DNA of 20,281 bases from Hofstenia miamia. Lineage: Eukaryota > Xenacoelomorpha > Acoela > Hofsteniidae. The position numbers were made by a program, and so were the translations under genes. This document shows, piece after piece, positions 1 to 20,281 of this stretch. The stretch lies in NCBI GenBank assembly GCA_900660155.1, contig CABFPE010000048.1:850854-871134 (forward strand). Reading direction: 5' to 3'. Position 1 is the first letter of the stretch; each line of letters starts with the position of its first letter. The notes beneath the pieces were generated by a model, which had not been told where the DNA came from, ran no database searches, and worked only from the letters and a program-made list of their open reading frames with translations.

Positions 1-2557
1 GTTATCAGTATTTCTATTTATTGTTACAACAATTTCTGAATATAGATTTTTCTTGTTCTTTCTTCTATATCAATTATAAAAATTGCTTAATAGTATATAT
101 TTATACACAAGAAGAACTTATTGGGTTAGTTATACAAAACATATATGATTAAAGCGATCAAATAGTTCATAATAGTTAAAAACTAAAAATTGAAGAAATG
201 TATTTCTTACACTGTGCGAAAAAAAATTTATCCCCTGCTTCTAATCAACTTGATGCTGCTAAAAGCGAATTTNATTACAAAATTTACAAAATTCGGTCGT
301 ATATGGTTTAACTTAATACCACAGAACTTTTTAACACATATTTGAGTTCACTTAGAATTTTAGGTCGTTTTCATAGTAGAAACCATACTTTAGGAACTAT
401 CATGAAATTGAATTTATTTTCTAAGTAGGTCATTGAATATAGGAATCGGAAATTGTATTATAGTGCAGACTCCAACAATTCCCAATTAACTTTTATAATT
501 CTCCTCAAGAATACAATTGTATTTTGATTTTAATGTAAGCAGATGTTTGTATTCATCCAGAAGCCAAAATATAGTCTAAATAGGATAGTTTTCAAATTTC
601 TATAATTGAAATATTATCAAAGCTCTCAGCTTTTCAGCAAATTTAGTGATCAAATAACTAATAAATAAATTATTTTCATTGATCTGAACCTACAGAAATT
701 ATGTGAGGCTGAATTATACTTCAAAGTGTTATTTTCTGCGAATTTCACATGTACCCACACTCCTAAATAAGTCTCTTGAGTAATTGGTGTAATTTTCCCT
801 TTGTTAATTACTAAACAAACATAAATTTTCAGGAAAAACATTCAATTGAGATTTAAGAAAATGAAGTTTAGTAGATATTCCTGGCAATATGTCATCTCTT
901 CAATGTAGTAAGGAAAATTCGGTTTGTCTCATGCTAAAATTTAGCCTTGCAGCTATTGGAAGGATAATGGAGAATTTATGATAGAAAAATCACAATTAGA
1001 TTGGCTCATTTGTTCCTTGAAGATCAATCCTGTGAAGTGCAGATTCAAAAGTTACGTTGATTGCAGTATATACGAGAAAAACCCTTATTTATAGATAAAA
1101 ACAACTATCACTATTGTAGTTTTTCGATTTAGGTAAAACATGAGAATAGCAAATGACAAAGGCTGTTGATCTTCAAATAGTCAAGAATATATTATTTGGG
1201 TGTCAAGATCCAATATTCTGATAAATGCTAAATTCCTAAAATATGCGATATGGTTCAGAATATTTTCTTACAACGTCACTATATTTATAAAGGTTTGATT
1301 TTTCAGAATACAATATTCAAAATGCAACAAAAAGAATTCACACAGGTCTGGCAATTATAAAAGGCACGATATTTGTAGTGAAAGCCTGAATAATGATGTC
1401 ATAAGAACAGTGCATGGTTGCTATTCAAAATGCAAGGAACATGAAAGTATTTCAAAAATGCTTTCGCTATTGTGATACTCAATGTGACACATCACAAAAG
1501 TGAAACTGAGTTTGATGAATTATTGTTAGAAATGAGTAGCAGGGAAGGTTTAAATTAATGTCCCAATGCCGCATATAGTCGTAGACATTAACTCAACAAA
1601 GTAATGCTATGCAGGCTTTCTAAAACTTACAATACAAATGATTCAAAAAGTATGGTTTTGAGTGTAACATGACATGCAAATTCATAATTCTCGTCCCAAA
1701 ATTGACTGAAATCAGAGAAAAAAATCGGTCAACTAAATTTTACGTTACAGTGTTATTAGTCAAACCTCTTCGTTAACTACAAGTCGGCAAATATTGTAAA
1801 AGAACGCAATTTAATATAAACCTCAAATACTATTTTCAAACATATGTGCAAAGTACAAAGACAACAAGAAAAATAAAAGTAGTCCTCATACTTTTATATT
1901 ATAGAAAACGTTAGTTATTATAATAAATTAATCAATAAACAAATAAATATTGTGAATTATTGCAAAAGTAATTTAAAATGTCAGTATTGCTAAATATATT
2001 ATTTCTGCAAAATCACCTTGTACTCTACTGTTCAGTGAATCCCTATGCCACTAGAGAATGCTATTACGATAACTAAAAATAGCATTAAAACTGTTCTTTA
2101 ATAGCTTCCAATTTGAATAGAATTTTCGAGCATCAATTAAGAGGACAAACTATTATAATTGATAAGCATAGTTTATGCAAATTTTTTTTTTAGATATTTG
2201 CTTACAAAAAAAGTTTTTTTAAAAAATAGTATCTTTTTCAATCCAATGTTTGAATCTATATAGTTCGCCCAATCTAGTTATTCATTTAGTCTAGTAAATG
2301 TGAACTTTTGTAGACATTATTACATGTAATGTATACAGTCTGTGCGAAAATCATGACATAAATATATTCAAAATAACATACATTAAATTCAAACAAAAAA
2401 TTCTAAAATGATAATATTGCACGTCCATAGTACATTATTTTCAAAGGCATGATTGGTAAACAATCAGAGCTTTTTGTTGGTTTAGATGGTTCCGAAAACA
2501 GCACACACTTTACTTGAAATGATAAACTTTGCCGTGAAAGTCTTGCTTATAAAAAAA
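1..2557. other. 3' flank and probable 3' UTR of the Eph gene; otherwise empty
   Basis: This lies downstream of the Eph stop codon on the minus strand. The proximal part is presumably 3' UTR. Reading leftward, no canonical AATAAA occurs close to the stop; the nearest strong variant I found is ATTAAA (plus-strand TTTAAT at 2097-2102). The rest is AT-rich with no convincing open frame, RNA gene or repeat. Base 273 is an ambiguous N. Confidence 0.6.
2097..2102 (-). promoter_or_regulatory. Possible polyadenylation signal ATTAAA
   Basis: The minus strand reads ATTAAA about 455 nt past the Eph stop codon. This is the commonest variant of the AATAAA signal, but AT-rich DNA produces it often by chance, and no clear GU-rich element was identified after it. 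Confidence 0.2.
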
Positions 2558-17090
<14,533 letters not shown>

Positions 17091-17283
17091 CTAAAAATAT
17101 AAATTAACAAAGCGCTATTCACACATGATCTATTATTCAGACCAACATTAAATTCAATCAAAATTATTGCGAAAGTTAACTTTTATAGGTTTGAATCGAG
17201 TTCGAGTCAAGTTGGAACCCTAACTCGTAAGTTCGAGTCGAGTTACAAATATATTTAGACTTAATTTTCTGCTCAGACTAAAC

Positions 17284-17334
17284 TATATATATATATATAT
17301 ATATATATCCTAGAATTTCAAGTACTCGCAGAAC

Positions 17335-17365
<31 letters not shown>
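17284..17365. repeat. Twin (TA)n microsatellites
   Basis: Alternating TA covers 17284-17308 (25 nt) and 17337-17365 (29 nt), separated by 28 nt of mixed sequence. It lies about 200 bp upstream of the juxtamembrane exon on the sense strand. Confidence 0.95.
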
Positions 17366-17368
<3 letters not shown>

Positions 17369-17998
17369 AATGATAACTGGTAGCAGCATAGAAGACATAG
17401 GCAGACACATTTGCATGTTAATATAAATCATGATCATGAATGGTTATTTAATAAACCTATTTCAAGCTATATACATGTGAATATTTATAGCGCAATATAT
17501 ACATAGACGTGGCGTGATAGTGTAAATACATGTCAACATGAGTTGGTTGACATATGTTACTGTTATCTTCTAAGTAAAAAATTAGCAACTATTTTAAGCG
17601 CACTAAAAATAAGATTGATATTTAAATGAAGTAGTATGTTTTTTGCATTATTGTATTGGTTGTTTTTTAATAAAAAAGCTTTTAACAAAAGTTTTATTAT
17701 ACGCATACTATTATGCATTATGTAGGGACCTAATTAAACATTTTACCGTTATTCTTTTTGTGAAAAGACAATCGGTAAAAAGTCGAATGTCATTGTTTAA
17801 AAAATATTCCAGAAGCAGCTTTAATTAATTCTCTAACAATGCGTAATCTGTACCAAATTGTCCCAAGAAATGCAAACGCAGACAGCATTCAATATTTTCG
17901 AATACTTTTTGGGATATAATCTTGGAATAATTTAATGCAATTAAACATTTATTAATTAAAAGTCACTTTGACTATGGATTTCTATAAAACCAGCACGA

Positions 17999-18133
17999 TG
18001 CGAACTACACTTTGCAATTTGGGGCAATAGAATATCAAGCGTATGGCAATATGGGGCAGAGGGCAAAATGTGAATATGGGGTAGGCCGCAACTTCTGTCA
18101 CAAAAATCTGCCCCACTCCTATCACTGTTCGCA
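17999..18133. mobile_element. Short inverted-repeat element, possible MITE fragment (135 bp)
   Basis: TGCGAAC at 17999-18005 is matched by its complement GTTCGCA at 18127-18133. Inside, three GGGG(C/T)A words on one arm oppose TCTGCCCC (18108-18115) on the other. The patch is clearly richer in G+C than its surroundings. No target duplication was identified. Confidence 0.35.
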
Positions 18134-19214
18134 ACCTATTCGTATAATAAAAATCAATGCATTTGATACAATATATGAAATTTTTTAAGCAATTTTCGCT
18201 GCATACGTTGAATGATTATTACTACTACTAACAAAATGTGGATAAATATTTACAATTATTTCATTGCATCATGCATGCATGTACATTGGTTAAACTATGA
18301 GAAATATCAATCAAATGTCTATAGACGCTGATTAAAGGAGAAAATTTGTGTACAGAACCATGTAGGCCCCGCAAGGTTTATAGATATCAGTACAATAGGA
18401 CTGGAACCTGGAACTAAACATTTCAATGGGAGTGGAATAAAAAACGAAGGGGCTGTGATTGCAAACTAAGCCGAAGAATTTTTAAAAATCAATTTGCTTG
18501 CTAATTGGTGCAACTGCTATTGAAAGCATTGGTAAGCTATGAACAACAAATGAGACATTATAGGAGATGTAAAACTTTGAACCCAAACAACAAATTAAGC
18601 GCAATATCGAATGAAAACAGAATAAATTGCAATTGTTCATGCATATAAACCAATTAGTAAAACTTAGCAAGTGCATAGAAAGAAATGATTTTGTTGAGGA
18701 ATCGGATGTTGTGTTTTATTGATGGTATGTAATAATTACCAACCCATTGCGGATATTAAAGGAGCTCTCTTTACCTCTGCGAAATTTCCTGTCAGTAATT
18801 GATTCACGCATTTATGGTTGCTGGACGTAATAATTAGGATATGTATCAGTAAAGAATTTGAAGGCATTTTAACAAGGAAATGCTACCATTTTCCATTTAC
18901 ATCCAGTCAATCTAATTAGCGTCAGCTAACATTTCGAGTAAAATATTACAAGTCTCAATTGAGAACTATTACATGCCAAACAAGAAATTCATTAAAATGT
19001 AACGTATGAAGCGCCTACAAAACAAAAGGCTCGATTTCAAAAAAACATTACAGTAGAACACGGTAATGACGAGCCTGAAAGAGCAAACATTATGGTTATG
19101 TAAAAATCGAATGCCTCTGATGTATTTATAATGCTTAAAAACTGCTTAAGGGTCACAACACAATTGATGCAACTTTCGATACAGTTGTATTATGCCGTAT
19201 AAAAATGTAAGAAT

Positions 19215-19540
19215 TAGGGCTGTTCGATAATCAAATTACGAGAATCAATCATTATCAATATTCTCAAAGAAAAATCGAAAACAAAAAGAAAACAAATACG
19301 CATAAATTTATAACGTAATAGGTTTAGGCTTTGGATTTAGACTAAAAACATTTTTGCGGAGACGCAAACAGTATTGCCGAACTACGATTGGTTCAAACAA
19401 AACAAATCTTACATTTTGTCCATCTTTACAAAGACTGCTAGTTGATAATTGACTGGAATGCGGCGGAGGAATCAATCAATTATCCCTTACTAAATGCGAA
19501 TTCAACCATCAATTAACAATCAATTAATCGAACAGTCCTA
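19215..19540. mobile_element. MITE-like element with 14-bp terminal inverted repeats (about 326 bp)
   Basis: The left end TAGGGCTGTTCGAT and the reverse complement of the right end TAGGACTGTTCGAT differ at one base. Subterminal AT-rich sequence with ATCAATT/ATTGAT words continues the partial symmetry. There is no coding frame inside. TA lies at both tips, so either a TA target duplication (Tc1/mariner-like) or a TAGGGCTG-type hAT end is possible; the 8-bp flanks do not match. Confidence 0.55.
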
Positions 19541-19845
19541 ACAAAAACATAAGCTCTAAGCCTTAAGTTACACTTCGTGTAAGTATACAAAGAGCGCAGT
19601 AAATTTTTTTTTCAGTGAAGAATATTTGATAAAAATATAACAGGTTTGTTATTTGTGTAATTGTCAACATGCGTTCACTAATTAACTATCGATTTACTCA
19701 TAATAATTGTAATTGAAATATTTTTTTGTTCAACGCATTTTAGGTTATAAATATAAAAATTTAAATTAAAAAGTTTAAAATATGGATAACTTTGAAAACC
19801 ACTGGGAATTATCATTTCAAACAATGAGTATTAGTTCTTGTTAAC

Positions 19846-19945
19846 GAATAAAAATACAAAAACGAAAACAAATATGAAGCCTGCTAGCACAACTGTCATT
19901 ATAAAATAAACATTGCCAGCAGAACAAAAGCGATCCATTACCGAC
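19846..19945 (-). CDS. Possible transmembrane exon of the same Eph gene
   Basis: Reading leftward from a possible GATTAG acceptor, one base and 33 codons are open to a possible TTC|GTTAAC donor at 19845, total 100 nt. The product has a polar start (SVMDRFCSAGN) then a hydrophobic stretch of about 20 residues (VYFIMTVVLAGFIF and more Phe/Val/Leu) long enough to cross a membrane. Vertebrate Eph transmembrane exons, as I recall, are about this size and end just after the helix. Weak points: the acceptor has a poor pyrimidine tract, unlike the TTTAG acceptors of the certain exons. The donor is non-consensus. T-rich DNA readily gives Phe/Val/Leu runs by chance. The exon ends in phase 0, so another small exon would be needed before 17090. 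Confidence 0.3.
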
Positions 19946-20269
19946 CTAATCAATTCCAATATTATTTTTAATGGGATAGGATGTGTCATTTGCAAGCTCT
20001 ACTCGTCAGCAGCACACCTGTGTGGTGCCGTCTCATAAGAATCTCGTTCAAACTCCTAATCGCCTATAAATTTTAATGTGCTCATTAATTTTTTCTTTGG
20101 CGGCAGTGTACCAATAGGTTGATTGAAATAAGTCACGTTTACCAATCAAGTAAGACTACACTAACTTCTCTAGTCCTAACAAATGAACACAACTTGTAGT
20201 TAATACAATTAAAAATATAGACAGAATATTATATAAATCTAATGAATTTTTAAGTGATACCCAGATCCT

Positions 20270-20281
20270 TATATATATATA
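20270..20281. repeat. (TA)n run cut by the window end
   Basis: Twelve alternating T/A bases reach the last base of the window; the true length is unknown. Confidence 0.7.

Larger units (their letters stand above)
17091..20281 (-). other. Intronic region upstream of the juxtamembrane exon
   Basis: No exon can be supported firmly in this 3.2 kb. It holds twin TA arrays (17284-17308, 17337-17365), a short inverted-repeat element (17999-18133), an approximately 326-bp MITE-like element (19215-19540), a possible transmembrane exon (19945-19846), and a TA run cut by the window edge (20270-20281). A related 14-mer occurs twice (17200-17213 GTTCGAGTCAAGTT and 17231-17244 GTTCGAGTCGAGTT). The phase of the 17090 exon requires a preceding exon ending one base into a codon; I could not fix it. 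Confidence 0.7.

Noticed and set aside
650..841. 63-codon minus-strand frame downstream of the Eph stop
   Set aside because: No recognisable motif; Eph already ends properly at 2558; chance level.
18303..18466. 54 open codons on the minus strand after a GGCTTAG acceptor, partly hydrophobic (SSPIVLISINLAG)
   Set aside because: Considered as an Eph transmembrane or FNIII exon, but no matching motif or charged stop-transfer side, and no suitable donor phase to 17090.

Overview
The window comes from an animal (metazoan) nuclear genome. It is AT-rich (roughly two thirds A+T by eye), gene-poor, and holds AT/CT microsatellites, MITE-like inverted-repeat elements and spliceosomal introns with GT...TTTAG borders. 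I cannot name the species. An AT-rich invertebrate is the best guess.

One gene can be supported. On the minus strand, seven exons between 17090 and 2558 encode the intracellular half of an Eph-family receptor tyrosine kinase: juxtamembrane segment, complete kinase-fold domain, C-terminal SAM domain and stop codon. All six introns (16952-14551, 14343-9260, 9098-4842, 4721-4574, 4423-3188, 2999-2898) have GT/AG borders, and their phases agree, so 433 codons join without a break. A possible transmembrane exon lies at 19945-19846. The extracellular part (ligand-binding domain, Cys-rich region, fibronectin III repeats) and the promoter lie beyond 20281.

The main observation is that this Eph receptor is predicted to be a pseudokinase. 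The catalytic-loop HRD reads H-K-V, so the catalytic Asp is missing. The DFG reads G-F-D, so the metal-binding Asp is missing. The glycine loop has lost its first Gly and the Val after it. The VAIK lysine, the alpha-C glutamate, the catalytic-loop Asn, APE, the D of DVW and the late Arg are all kept. The intact frame, consistent splicing and conserved fold residues argue for a working scaffold rather than a dead gene. Vertebrate EphB6 and EphA10 are known Eph pseudokinases with different substitutions, so this may be an independent loss.

Layout on the + strand: 1-2557 is the 3' flank and probable 3' UTR. 2558-4841 carries the SAM exon and the C-lobe exons, with two short introns. 4842-9098, 9260-14343 and 14551-16952 are large introns holding a CT/AT microsatellite, a perfect 20-bp palindrome, a 44-45-bp tandem repeat, a weak coding-like relic and a probable hAT-type MITE. 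17091-20281 is the intron region upstream of the juxtamembrane exon, with AT arrays, two MITE-like elements and the transmembrane candidate. Residue numbers below start at the first complete codon of the juxtamembrane exon (position 17088 reading leftward).
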